Below, in pieces: positions 7,759 to 16,806 of a stretch of 64,000 nucleotides of DNA. This DNA comes from Weimeria sp002480925 (lineage in GTDB: Bacteria > Bacillota > Clostridia > Lachnospirales > Lachnospiraceae), in the NCBI RefSeq assembly GCF_052064335.1, contig NZ_JBQHVU010000011.1, positions 22,482 through 86,481 of the forward strand. Direction: 5' to 3'. A program made the position numbers and the translations under genes. The stretch's first letter is position 1. The number at the start of each line of letters is the position of its first letter. The notes beneath the pieces were generated by a model. The model saw nothing but the letters and a program-made list of their open reading frames with translations, was not told the DNA's origin and did no database searches.

Positions 7759-8763
7759 CTAGCTCCTATATCCTACCCTGGCTTCGTACAGCATCCTAAG
7801 ATTATCATAATAATCCGCATTCGTTGTTGCCATCCATGGTGCTACATAGAAAATTCCAAGTATTCCGAATGTACATGCACTAAGCAGTGCCCATCCTATG
7901 AAGGACAGCTGGAGAATGAAGAATTCCATCTTATGACCTTCCATCATTGCCTCTGACAGACGGCGGGCCTCTGTACCGCTTATATCAGGATCGTCTGCTA
8001 TGATATAGAATGTCATCGCCCAGCAGAAGCTCTTATAGATTCCCGGTATCACGAAAAGCAGTGTCCAGAGTCCTATAAAAAGATTTGTCGTAAAGTATGC
8101 TAAAAAGACATTTCCGAACTTATCAAAAATACTGAAAATATCGCCAACTCCTGCATTTCTCATTCCTCTTACTATTCTAAGAAGAAGTACAAGGCCTCCT
8201 ACTATAAGGATAGGAGAAAATATCCATGAAATGATAGAACCTACAGGTGGTACTATGGCGGCTATTCCACCTGCTATAAGAGAGGGAAGCAGGACTGCAA
8301 GAACAGCATTCCAGTAATTACCCTTGAATATAGCCCTGGCCTCTTCCTTGAGCAGGGACCTGTTCAGGATTCCGTTGAAAAAGACCGGCTGTCTCTGTAC
8401 CGGCGGAGGTGTCTGATATCCGCCATTCCACCCCTTGTTATTATTTCCGTTGTTCCAGCTGCTGTTATTATTTCCACCATTCCAGCCATTATTCTGCTGA
8501 TCATTCCACTGCTTGTTATTGCTCCAGCCATTCTGACCTGTGCCATTACCCTGGGCATTCCAGCTGTTATTATCAGACTGGCTGTTATTGCTCCAGCCAT
8601 TCTGACCTGTGCCATTACTCTGGGCATTCCAACTGCCATTATCAGACTGGCTGTTATTGCTCCAGCCGTTCTGATCCGTGCCATTACCCTGAGTATTCCA
8701 ACTGCCATTATCAGACTGGCCATTATTATTCCAGTTGCTTCCGTTGTTGAAATTATTATCCAT
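7759..8763 (-). CDS. DUF975-like membrane protein with Asn/Gly/Trp-rich N-terminal repeats
   Basis: 334 aa. Residues 1-120 are low-complexity Asn/Gly/Ser/Gln/Trp, with three tandem 23-residue units of the type SQSDNGSWNAQSNGTGQNGW. The rest has about five hydrophobic segments and the blocks LLKEEARAIFKGNYWNAV, NLFIGLWTLLFVIPGIYK and LSEAMMEGHKMEFF, as in DUF975 integral membrane proteins (function unknown). GGAGG precedes the ATG. The gene lies 19 bp downstream of a zinc-ribbon/TM2 gene with a similar Asn/Gln-rich segment, so the two probably form an operon. The N-terminal segment is presumably cytoplasmic and disordered. Confidence 0.8.
   Translation of the reverse strand: MDNNFNNGSNWNNNGQSDNGSWNTQGNGTDQNGWSNNSQSDNGSWNAQSNGTGQNGWSNNSQSDNNSWNAQGNGTGQNGWSNNKQWNDQQNNGWNGGNNNSSWNNGNNNKGWNGGYQTPPPVQRQPVFFNGILNRSLLKEEARAIFKGNYWNAVLAVLLPSLIAGGIAAIVPPVGSIISWIFSPILIVGGLVLLLRIVRGMRNAGVGDIFSIFDKFGNVFLAYFTTNLFIGLWTLLFVIPGIYKSFCWAMTFYIIADDPDISGTEARRLSEAMMEGHKMEFFILQLSFIGWALLSACTFGILGIFYVAPWMATTNADYYDNLRMLYEARVGYRS
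8518..8727 (-). repeat. Tandem 69-bp coding repeat in the DUF975-like gene
   Basis: About three in-frame copies of a 69-bp unit (23 codons) encode the Asn/Gly/Trp repeats. Copies differ by a few substitutions, such as GTDQNG versus GTGQNG. Boundaries are approximate. Confidence 0.8.
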
Positions 8764-8782
8764 TATTTACCTCCTCTTTGGA

Positions 8783-9289
8783 TCAGCCCAGTCTGCAGTT
8801 GTATTTCTGGCAGAAGCTTTCGTCACTTGAACATAATACTATAATACCCCTGATGAAATTAACGATAGCAGGAATACCTGTCCAGCAGAAAAGCAGATCT
8901 ACAATTCCAAGACCTATCTGTCCCATATAGAAGTTACCTACTCCTATATCACCAAAGAGTATAAAAAGTATTCCGGCAGCCACCTTACTTCTGGCCGGAA
9001 GCGGCTGATAACCATAGTTCTGAAACTGATTATAGCCATTCTGGTAATTCTGCTGGAACTGACCACCCTGCTGGTACTGATTGTTACCATAGGCATTAAA
9101 CTGATTATTCTGGTTATTACCAAACTGATCATAATGGCCATTCTGATTACTTCCGTAGGGACCATACTGACTATTCTGGTTGCTTTGATACTGGCCTCCG
9201 TTTTCAGGACCAACTATAGATCCGCAATTAGGGCAGACATTGCTGCCAGACTCGATCGGAGCCCCACAATTAGGGCAAAATTTTGACAT
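8783..9289 (-). CDS. Zinc-ribbon, Asn/Gln-rich, TM2-domain protein
   Basis: 168 aa. CPNCG...CPNCG (Cys5, 8, 19, 22) forms a zinc ribbon at the N-terminus. About 65 residues rich in Asn, Gln, Tyr and Gly follow. The C-terminus is a TM2 domain: KVAAGILFILFGDIGVGNFY, then GQIGLGIVDLLFCWTGIPAI. TM2 proteins have two transmembrane helices joined by a short DxxxGxxxFY-type turn; their function is mostly unknown. GGAGG precedes the ATG. It is probably co-transcribed with the downstream DUF975-like gene. Confidence 0.82.
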   Translation of the reverse strand: MSKFCPNCGAPIESGSNVCPNCGSIVGPENGGQYQSNQNSQYGPYGSNQNGHYDQFGNNQNNQFNAYGNNQYQQGGQFQQNYQNGYNQFQNYGYQPLPARSKVAAGILFILFGDIGVGNFYMGQIGLGIVDLLFCWTGIPAIVNFIRGIIVLCSSDESFCQKYNCRLG

Positions 9290-9568
9290 AAAATCCTCCT
9301 TGTTGGGATTAGGGGTAGGAAGTTCTTTTCGCTAAATTCGAGCTGCGCCTTCGGCTTGCTCTCGCTAATAATGAAGTTCTGTTCGCTAAGCTCAAGCTTC
9401 GCCTACGGCTTGCTTTCGCTAATCTCACAGAACGACCTCGCATAGGATTCAGACTTCGCTATCGCTCGTCTTCATCTCTATGCTTTCGGCCTCAGACAGC
9501 GGCCTCGCACCTCGCACCTCACACCTCTAACCTCACACCTCTAACCTCACACCTCTAACCTCGCACCT
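9290..9568. repeat. Intergenic repeats between fumB and the TM2 gene
   Basis: No gene is visible. Two imperfect copies of a roughly 60-bp block, each with TTCGCTAA, a GCCTTCGGC or GCCTACGGC core and GCTNTCGCTAAT, occupy about 9313-9423. From about 9500 to 9570 a 14-bp unit, CACCTCTAACCTCA, repeats about four times with variation. Confidence 0.7.
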
Positions 9569-10090
9569 CTAATACAAATACCCTCCCTTATCATCTGCTA
9601 CTACTATCACTGGAAAATCCTTTACTGTGATCTTCCTTATAGCCTCCGCTCCCAGATCCTCATAGGCTATGATCTTTGAGCTTGTGATACATTTTGAAAG
9701 AAGCGCCCCGGCACCTCCGATTGCTGCAAAATAAACAGCATGATTTCTTACTACAGCCTCTAGCACCTCCTTCGTTCGCTTTCCCTTTCCCACCATAGCC
9801 TTTTCTCCAAGGTCAAGCAGGGTAGGAGCGTATTTATCCATTCTGCTTGCAGTTGTAGGACCGGCCGATCCTATTGGCCTTCCCTCTCTGGCAGGAGATG
9901 GTCCCATATAGTAAATCGTTGAATCCTTAAGATCAATAGGAAGCTTCTGACCCTTTTCTATCAGGTCAAAAAGCCTTTTATGAGCTGCATCTCTGGCTAC
10001 ATACATTTCTCCAGTCAGATAGACGAAGTCACCGATCTTTAAACTAGAAGCTTTTTCTGCCGTGATCGGCAGATCCATATGTATCTCCAT
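9569..10090 (-). CDS. fumB: Fumarate hydratase class I, beta subunit
   Basis: About 173 aa. With the alpha subunit it interconverts fumarate and malate. GEMYVARDAAHKRL and YYMGPSPAREGRPIGSAGPTT are family blocks of the swivelling C-terminal domain, here a separate polypeptide as in many anaerobes. GGAG six bases before the ATG at 10088-10090 favours this start; an in-frame GTG and ATG lie further upstream, within the fumA end. It overlaps or follows fumA closely, so it is coupled. L-tartrate dehydratase is a close paralogue and cannot be fully excluded. Symbol used in the sense of the beta subunit. Confidence 0.88.
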   Translation of the reverse strand: MEIHMDLPITAEKASSLKIGDFVYLTGEMYVARDAAHKRLFDLIEKGQKLPIDLKDSTIYYMGPSPAREGRPIGSAGPTTASRMDKYAPTLLDLGEKAMVGKGKRTKEVLEAVVRNHAVYFAAIGGAGALLSKCITSSKIIAYEDLGAEAIRKITVKDFPVIVVADDKGGYLY

Positions 10091-10103
10091 TTTATTCTCC
10101 ATT

Positions 10104-10949
10104 TCAGATCTCACAGCTTATATGCCTGTTTACATGACAGCAGATATTTACTGCTACAGGAAGTCCTGCTATATGAGTAGGATAAGTATTTATATTTACT
10201 GCAAGAGCAGTAGTCCTTCCTCCGAGACCGGCAGGTCCTATACCAAGCGAATTTATCTCTGAAAGTGCCTCCTCCTCGAGATCTCTTACCCATTTCTTTT
10301 CTGAATGGACGCCGACCTCTCTGGTCAGGGCTTCCTTTGCCATTTCAGCAGATTTTTCGAAATTGCCGCCGATTCCGACTCCTACTACCATAGGAGGACA
10401 GGCGTTAGGACCAGCTTCCTTTACAGTTTCTACTATCGCTTCCCTGACACCATCTATACCCTGTGCAGGCTTAAGCATATAGATCCTGCTCATATTTTCA
10501 CTGCCAAAGCCCTTTGGAGCAACCTTAATACGAATCTTATCTCCGGGTACTATTCTTTCATGGATTATGGCTGGAGTATTATCCCTTGTATTTACTCTCT
10601 CAATCGGGTCTGCAACAACGGATTTACGAAGATAGCCCTCCTCGTATCCTCTTCTGACTCCCTCGTTTACAGCATCATTAAGATCCGATCCGCACAGATG
10701 CACATCCTGACCGATTTCAAGAAATATAACAGCCATTCCTGTGTCCTGACAGATAGGGATCATATCCTCTGATGCTATATCAAGGTTTTTCTCAAGCTGG
10801 GATATGATCTGCTTTCCAAGAGGATCATCCTCATTTTCTCCGGCCCTGTAGATAGCCTTCTTCATATCGTCTGAAAGCTTGTAGTTTATAGAGATGCACA
10901 TCTCCCTGATCTTTTCAGTTATAACCGATGTATCAATTTCTCTGATCAT
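10104..10949 (-). CDS. fumA: Fumarate hydratase class I, alpha subunit
   Basis: 281 aa, the Fe-S-binding half of the two-subunit enzyme. Three conserved cysteines occur in CQDTGMAVIF, NACPPMVVGVGIGG and the C-terminal NICCHVNRH; these bind the 4Fe-4S cluster that activates water. The C-terminal GLGGRTTALAVNINTYPTHI is characteristic. The ATG overlaps the gyrA stop (ATGA), so it is translated with gyrA, an unusual partner for a fumarase. Tartrate dehydratase alpha is the alternative reading. Confidence 0.88.
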   Translation of the reverse strand: MIREIDTSVITEKIREMCISINYKLSDDMKKAIYRAGENEDDPLGKQIISQLEKNLDIASEDMIPICQDTGMAVIFLEIGQDVHLCGSDLNDAVNEGVRRGYEEGYLRKSVVADPIERVNTRDNTPAIIHERIVPGDKIRIKVAPKGFGSENMSRIYMLKPAQGIDGVREAIVETVKEAGPNACPPMVVGVGIGGNFEKSAEMAKEALTREVGVHSEKKWVRDLEEEALSEINSLGIGPAGLGGRTTALAVNINTYPTHIAGLPVAVNICCHVNRHISCEI

Positions 10950-13525
10950 TGATCCCTGTCCTTTTCTGCCCTGTCAAGAAGCCTGTTTATGTCATTATTT
11001 TCCGCTTCTTTGTCAGCTGAGGAATCAGCTTCATCTGATCCGGCCTGATCCTGCGCCTCCTCAACAAGATAATCACGTCTTACCTTTGCTATAGATGCAA
11101 CTTTTTCATCACCTGTCAGGTTGATAAGCTTTACTCCGGTTCCGTATCTGGACTGGAGGGTGGTCTCGGCTACCTTGATCCTTATGATGGTACCACTCGT
11201 ATTGATGATCATTACCTCATCATCCTTGTTTACGACCTTGGCACCTACCAGACATCCTGTTCTATCTGTGATCCTGTAGCATTTGATTCCCTTTATCCCT
11301 CTGTTCTTAAGCGGGAATTCAGACAGCATGGTGCATTTTCCAAGACCCTTTTCTGAAACAATAAGGGCACTCTCTCCCTGAGAATCAAGCTGCATGGCAA
11401 TTATACAGTCACCGTCTGACAGGTTCATTCCTCTGACACCGGTTGCATTTCTTCCCATGTCCCTTACATCAGTCGATCTGAACCTGCAGCATTGTCCCTG
11501 CTTTGTAAAGAGAATGATCTGATCCTTATCCGTCACCTTCTTTACAGTGATAAGCTCATCACCGTCCCGGAGATTTACAGCTATAAGACCATTCTTATTG
11601 ATATTTTCAAATTCATCCACTCTTGTCTTCTTGACAGTTCCGCTCCTTGTTACCATGAACAGGTATTCGTCATGATCAGCGCCCTCATTTCTGTCGCGAA
11701 GGGCGATCGCGGACGTTATCTTCTCATCACCTGACAGCTGGAGCAGGTTTACTATCGCAGTACCTCTTGCAGTACGTGATGCCTCAGGGATCTTATAGGC
11801 CTTTAGCTTATATACCCTTCCCTTGTTTGTAAAGAATAGCAGATTATGATGATTCGTTGTCATCATGATCTCGGTGATGAAATCATCCTGAAGAAGCTCT
11901 GTACCCTTTATTCCTTTTCCGCCACGGTTCTGAGCCTTGAAATTGTCCATGCTCATCCGCTTTATATAGCCCAGATTGGTAAAGGTAATGACTGTATTGT
12001 CATCAGGGATCAGATCCTCATCGTCGATCTCATCATCCTCACCTGAAACTATGACTGTCCTTCTGTCATCTCCGTATTTTTCCTTGTATACGATGATCTC
12101 CTTTTTGATCACACCGAGAAGCAGCTTTTCATCTGAGAGTATGGCCTTATACTCCTTTATCTTTATCTGGAGTCCGTCATACTCATCCAAAAGCTTCTGT
12201 CTCTCGAGTCCAGTAAGGGCACGAAGTCTCATTTCTACTATATTTGAAGCCTGAACCTCGTCAAGACCGAATCTCTCCATAAGTCTTGTCTTTGCTGTCG
12301 CAACATCGTTTGATGATCTTATTATAGAGATGACCTCGTCGATAAAATCGAGCGCCTTTAACAGACCCTCAAGTATATGGGCTCTTTCCTCTGCCTTATT
12401 GAGATCGTATTTTGTACGTCTTGTGACTACCTCCTCCTGGAAGGACAGATAGTAGTCAAGCATCTCCTTCAGGTTTAATACCTTAGGCTGATTATCAACA
12501 AGTGCAAGCATTATAGCACCATAGGTTTCCTGGAGCTGGGTATGCTTGTAGAGCTGATTCAGCATGATCTGAGGATTTATATCCTTACGTAGCTCGATGG
12601 CTATCCTCATTCCCTCACGGCTTGTCTCATCACGAAGGGCTGTGATGCCGTCGAGCTTTTTATTCTTTACCAGATCTGCTATATTTGCTATAAGCCTTGC
12701 CTTATTTACATAATAAGGCAGCTCTGTTATAACTATCCTGTTTTTTCCGTTGGCCATCGGCTCAATATCTGTGACGCCTCTGACCTTTATCTTTCCACGG
12801 CCGGTTCTGTATGTCTCACTTATTCCTCTGTGACCTAATATCTGGGCTCCTGTAGGAAAATCAGGTCCCTTAATTATAGTCATTATCTCATCAATATCCG
12901 TATCCCTGTCATTTTCAATACGATTATCGATTATACGGACAACTGCGTCTATTACCTCACGAAGGTTGTGTGGAGGAATATTTGTAGCCATACCAACTGC
13001 TATACCCTGGGCTCCGTTTACCAGAAGATTAGGGTAACGCGAAGGGAGGACAAGGGGCTCCTTTTCAGTTTCATCATAGTTTGGAATGAAATCAACCGTA
13101 TCCTTGCCTATATCCTGGATCATAGCCAGAGATATCTTTGAAAGTCTGGCCTCTGTATACCTCATGGCTGCCGGACTGTCTCCGTCTACTGATCCGAAAT
13201 TTCCATGACCATCAACAAGAGTATATCTGGTGTTCCAGTCCTGAGCAAGATTTACAAGGGCTCCGTAGATAGAGGAGTCTCCATGCGGATGATATTTACC
13301 CATTGTATCACCAACTATACGGGCGCATTTCCTATGCGGCTTGTCCGGATAGTTGTTCATCTCGCTCATAGAATAGAGGATTCTTCGCTGAACAGGCTTC
13401 AGACCATCCCTCACATCCGGAAGTGCTCTTGAGACTATAACGCTCATAGAGTAATCGAGATAAGAGGACTCCATGGTCTTCTTCAGATCTACCTCTCTTA
13501 TATTGTCAAAAATTTTGTCGTCCAT
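10946..13525 (-). CDS. gyrA: DNA gyrase subunit A
   Basis: 859 aa, the breakage-reunion subunit of gyrase. DYSMSVIVSRALPDVRDGLK is near the N-terminus; the catalytic tyrosine is in AMRYTEARLSKI (about residue 121). The GyrA box reads QNRGGKG, a one-residue variant of QRRGGKG, supporting gyrase rather than topoisomerase IV. Beta-pinwheel repeats follow. The last 40 residues are strongly acidic, as in many gyrases. It lies 27 bp after gyrB, with GGAAG before the ATG. Confidence 0.97.
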   Translation of the reverse strand: MDDKIFDNIREVDLKKTMESSYLDYSMSVIVSRALPDVRDGLKPVQRRILYSMSEMNNYPDKPHRKCARIVGDTMGKYHPHGDSSIYGALVNLAQDWNTRYTLVDGHGNFGSVDGDSPAAMRYTEARLSKISLAMIQDIGKDTVDFIPNYDETEKEPLVLPSRYPNLLVNGAQGIAVGMATNIPPHNLREVIDAVVRIIDNRIENDRDTDIDEIMTIIKGPDFPTGAQILGHRGISETYRTGRGKIKVRGVTDIEPMANGKNRIVITELPYYVNKARLIANIADLVKNKKLDGITALRDETSREGMRIAIELRKDINPQIMLNQLYKHTQLQETYGAIMLALVDNQPKVLNLKEMLDYYLSFQEEVVTRRTKYDLNKAEERAHILEGLLKALDFIDEVISIIRSSNDVATAKTRLMERFGLDEVQASNIVEMRLRALTGLERQKLLDEYDGLQIKIKEYKAILSDEKLLLGVIKKEIIVYKEKYGDDRRTVIVSGEDDEIDDEDLIPDDNTVITFTNLGYIKRMSMDNFKAQNRGGKGIKGTELLQDDFITEIMMTTNHHNLLFFTNKGRVYKLKAYKIPEASRTARGTAIVNLLQLSGDEKITSAIALRDRNEGADHDEYLFMVTRSGTVKKTRVDEFENINKNGLIAVNLRDGDELITVKKVTDKDQIILFTKQGQCCRFRSTDVRDMGRNATGVRGMNLSDGDCIIAMQLDSQGESALIVSEKGLGKCTMLSEFPLKNRGIKGIKCYRITDRTGCLVGAKVVNKDDEVMIINTSGTIIRIKVAETTLQSRYGTGVKLINLTGDEKVASIAKVRRDYLVEEAQDQAGSDEADSSADKEAENNDINRLLDRAEKDRDQ

Positions 13526-13552
13526 TTTTCTTCCTTGTCAGATTCTGACATG

Positions 13553-15472
13553 TTAAATATCAAGGTTTTCAACCTTTTTAGCGTTTTCAATGATGAATTC
13601 TCTGCGGGGCTCTACCTCATCTCCCATAAGAGTGGAAAATACCTTGTCAACCTCTGAAAGGTCGTCATCATCCATATTCACTCTCTTCAGGATCCTTCTT
13701 TCAGGATCCATAGTGGTCTCCCAGAGCTGATCAGCATCCATCTCACCAAGTCCCTTGTATCTCTGGACCTTGTTATTCTGGTCACGGCCTATCTGATCCA
13801 TGATCTGATTCAGCTGGTCATCATTGTAGGCATACCATACCTTTTTATTTTTTTCGACCTTGTAGAGAGGAGGCATTGCCAGATAGACATAACCCTGCTT
13901 GATAAGCTCAGGCATATATCTGTAGATAAAGGTCAGCATCAGCGTAGCTATATGAGCTCCATCAACATCGGCATCAGTCATTATTATAATCTTATGATAT
14001 CTGAGCTTTGTGATATCAAAATCGTCAAGGATTCCTGTTCCGAAGGCTGTTATCATGGCCTTTATCTCTTTATTGCTGTATATCTTGTCCTCACGGGCCT
14101 TTTCCACATTCAGGATCTTGCCGCGGAGAGGAAGTATCGCCTGAGTAGCACGGCTTCTAGCAGACTTCGCTGAGCCACCGGCTGAATCTCCCTCGACTAT
14201 GAAGATCTCGCAGTTTGCCGGATCCTTATCGGTACAGTCTGCCAGCTTTCCCGGAAGGGATGTAGAATCAAGAGCTGTCTTTCTCCTTGTCAGATCTCTG
14301 GCCTTTCTTGCTGCCTCCCTTGCTCTCTGGGCCAGAAGCGATTTCTCACAGATGATCTTTGCGACCTGAGGATGCTGTTCCAGATAATAGGTCAGCTGCT
14401 CACTTACAACTGAATCAACAGCGGTCTTTGCATCGCTATTCCCAAGCTTCTGCTTGGTCTGTCCCTCAAACTGAGGTTCTGAGATCTTTATGCTGATGAT
14501 AGCTGTAAGTCCCTCTCTTATGTCATCTCCGGTAAGTGGAGGATCATTTTCCTTTATAAGCTTATTCTCATGAGCATAGTTATTAAAGGTCCTTGTGACC
14601 GCAGCCTTGAAGCCGGCCACATGGGTTCCGCCTTCAGGTGTAATGATATTATTTACAAAGCTGTATGAGGAATCATTGAAGGAATCATTATGCTGCATGG
14701 CAACCTCTACAAGCACATCATTCTTTTTTCCCTCACAATAGATCACATCCGGATAGAGCGGCTGCTTACCACGATTTAGATATTCCACGAATTCCTTGAT
14801 ACCGCCCTCGTAGTGAAAGACATCTGTCCTGTCCTCTTCACCTCTATGATCAGTCAGAGTGATCTTTAAGGCCTTAGTAAGGAAAGCAGTTTCCCTCAGT
14901 CTGGTCTTTAAGGTATCAAAATCGTATTCAGTCGTCTCAAATATAGTCTCGTCAGGCTTGAATGTGACCCTGGTTCCGGTCTGATCAGACGGACATTCTC
15001 CAACGACCTTCAGATCATACATGGTCTTGCCCTTTTCATATTTCTGCTTATAGACCTTTCCATCACGTCTGACCTCTACCTCCAGCCAGTCGGAAAGAGC
15101 ATTTACTACTGAGGCTCCTACTCCATGAAGACCTCCTGATACCTTGTAGCCTCCGCCTCCGAACTTACCTCCGGCATGCAGGACCGTAAATACGACCTCA
15201 ACACCCGGCTTTCCTGATTTGTGGTTAATATCTACAGGTATCCCACGTCCATCGTCAGTTACAGTTATGGTATTACCCTTATTGATCTCAACCTGTATAT
15301 GATGACAAAATCCTGCAAGTGCCTCATCAACAGAGTTATCAACAATCTCATATACAAGATGGTGAAGTCCCTTTGCAGAGGTCGATCCTATATACATTCC
15401 AGGTCTTTTTCTGACTGCCTCGAGGCCCTCAAGGATCTGTATCTGGTCACCACCGTATTCATGTTCAACCAT
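13553..15472 (-). CDS. gyrB: DNA gyrase subunit B
   Basis: 639 aa, the ATPase subunit. GHKL motifs: EIVDNSVDEALAG, TDDGRGIPVD, GGLHGVGASVVNAL. TOPRIM motifs: EGDSAGGSAKS and DADVDGAHIATL. The C-terminal RYKGLGEMDADQLWETTMDP is diagnostic. The ATG overlaps the recF stop (TAATG), so recF and gyrB are coupled. Confidence 0.98.
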   Translation of the reverse strand: MVEHEYGGDQIQILEGLEAVRKRPGMYIGSTSAKGLHHLVYEIVDNSVDEALAGFCHHIQVEINKGNTITVTDDGRGIPVDINHKSGKPGVEVVFTVLHAGGKFGGGGYKVSGGLHGVGASVVNALSDWLEVEVRRDGKVYKQKYEKGKTMYDLKVVGECPSDQTGTRVTFKPDETIFETTEYDFDTLKTRLRETAFLTKALKITLTDHRGEEDRTDVFHYEGGIKEFVEYLNRGKQPLYPDVIYCEGKKNDVLVEVAMQHNDSFNDSSYSFVNNIITPEGGTHVAGFKAAVTRTFNNYAHENKLIKENDPPLTGDDIREGLTAIISIKISEPQFEGQTKQKLGNSDAKTAVDSVVSEQLTYYLEQHPQVAKIICEKSLLAQRAREAARKARDLTRRKTALDSTSLPGKLADCTDKDPANCEIFIVEGDSAGGSAKSARSRATQAILPLRGKILNVEKAREDKIYSNKEIKAMITAFGTGILDDFDITKLRYHKIIIMTDADVDGAHIATLMLTFIYRYMPELIKQGYVYLAMPPLYKVEKNKKVWYAYNDDQLNQIMDQIGRDQNNKVQRYKGLGEMDADQLWETTMDPERRILKRVNMDDDDLSEVDKVFSTLMGDEVEPRREFIIENAKKVENLDI

Positions 15473-16596
15473 TATTTCTGCTCCGTTTCCTTTCCTGCTA
15501 GATCCGTGGAATCAGTCACTTCTGTAACGGTTCCTTTTACTACTTCAAAAATTTTATTTATTTTATACTGACTTCTTACAAAATCATCAAGCCCTGTACA
15601 GCTGATAAGCGTCTGGGTCTGTGACAGACTCTTGAGAAGATCCTGCTGTCTCTTGCTGTCAAGCTCTGATAGCACATCATCGAGCAGCAGAACAGGCTTT
15701 TCTCTTGTAGCCTCCTCCATCACATTTACCTCGGAAAGCTTAAGCGAAAGGGCTGCTGTTCTCTGCTGTCCCTGGGATCCGAACTTTCTTAAATCTGCAC
15801 CTGCCAGATCAAATCTCAGATCATCTCTGTGAGGACCCTTTGTGGTCGTCCCAAGCCTTAAATCATTATCAAGTGATCTAACAAGTGCTTCTCTGAAGTC
15901 ATTCTCTGACACATTACTTTCATAGCTGAGTCTTACCTCTTCCTTTTCACCTGAGATCTCACTGTGGATTTCACTCACTACAGGTGATATCTCCTCTATA
16001 AACTGCCTTCTACGACTGATTATCTTTTCTCCATAGCCTGCCAGGGCCATATCCCACACAGACAGGGTATCAAGAAGTCCTCTGTTCCTGTATATTTCCT
16101 TCAAAAGGCTGTTTCTTTGGGCGAGTGCCTTGTTATATTCACTTAGATTATAAAGATAGACTCTGTCTATCTGACAAAGCTCTGTATCTATAAACCTTCT
16201 TCTCTTGTCCGGTCCCATCTTTATTATAGACAGGTCATCAGGCGAGAAAAATATCACATTCAGTATTCCAAACAGCTCAGAGGCCTTTTTTATAGGGACC
16301 CGGTTTATTGCTATTCCCTTGGAATGTCCTCTTTTCAGATGGACATCTATCTGATATGTCATGCCGGCCTTTTCCACAATGGTCATGATATGTCCCTCAT
16401 TCTGATCGAACCTTATCATTTCGCTGTCCCGGCTTCCTCTGTGGGACCGGCTTGTGGAGCAGACTCCTATGGCTTCAAGTATGTTGGTCTTCCCCTGGGC
16501 ATTATCACCCCAGATGATATTGGTTCTGGGATCAAACTGTATGGAAAGATTCTGATAATTTCTGAAATCTCTCAGATCCAGGGATCTTACTATCAT
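15472..16596 (-). CDS. recF: DNA replication and repair protein RecF
   Basis: 374 aa, an SMC-like ATPase that helps load RecA at gaps. Walker A GDNAQGKTN (residues 30-38), ABC-type signature FGSQGQQRTAALSLKL, Walker B PVLLLDDVLSELD. Its start overlaps the end of yaaA by four bases. Usual length and location. Confidence 0.97.
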   Translation of the reverse strand: MIVRSLDLRDFRNYQNLSIQFDPRTNIIWGDNAQGKTNILEAIGVCSTSRSHRGSRDSEMIRFDQNEGHIMTIVEKAGMTYQIDVHLKRGHSKGIAINRVPIKKASELFGILNVIFFSPDDLSIIKMGPDKRRRFIDTELCQIDRVYLYNLSEYNKALAQRNSLLKEIYRNRGLLDTLSVWDMALAGYGEKIISRRRQFIEEISPVVSEIHSEISGEKEEVRLSYESNVSENDFREALVRSLDNDLRLGTTTKGPHRDDLRFDLAGADLRKFGSQGQQRTAALSLKLSEVNVMEEATREKPVLLLDDVLSELDSKRQQDLLKSLSQTQTLISCTGLDDFVRSQYKINKIFEVVKGTVTEVTDSTDLAGKETEQK

Positions 16597-16805
16597 CTAC
16601 CAACCTTTATCTCTTCTCCATCGTATACCACGACATCACCCTCATAGAGCTTTCTTCCTCGTCTGGTATCGGTCTCGCCATTTACTGTGACCTCACCATT
16701 CTGGATAACCTCCTTGGCTTCCACGCCTGAGCTTACCAGACCGGCCTTCTTAAGAAGCTGACCAAGCTTTATGAATTCATCTGTTTCTCTTATGTTTATA
16801 ACCAT
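16593..16805 (-). CDS. yaaA: S4-domain RNA-binding protein YaaA/RlbA
   Basis: 70 aa. An S4 fold is seen in FIKLGQLLKKAGLVSSGVEA followed by VIQNGEVTVNGETDTRRGRKL, the alpha-L motif for RNA binding. It is the conserved small gene between dnaN and recF of Firmicutes, thought to act in ribosome assembly. One base separates it from the dnaN stop. Confidence 0.95.
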   Translation of the reverse strand: MVINIRETDEFIKLGQLLKKAGLVSSGVEAKEVIQNGEVTVNGETDTRRGRKLYEGDVVVYDGEEIKVGR

Positions 16806-16806
16806 A

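Noticed and set aside
8364..9213. Alternative frames within the Asn/Gln-rich genes
   Set aside because: They arise from the simple composition of the repeat DNA; the annotated frames have zinc-ribbon, TM2 and DUF975 content and good start sites.
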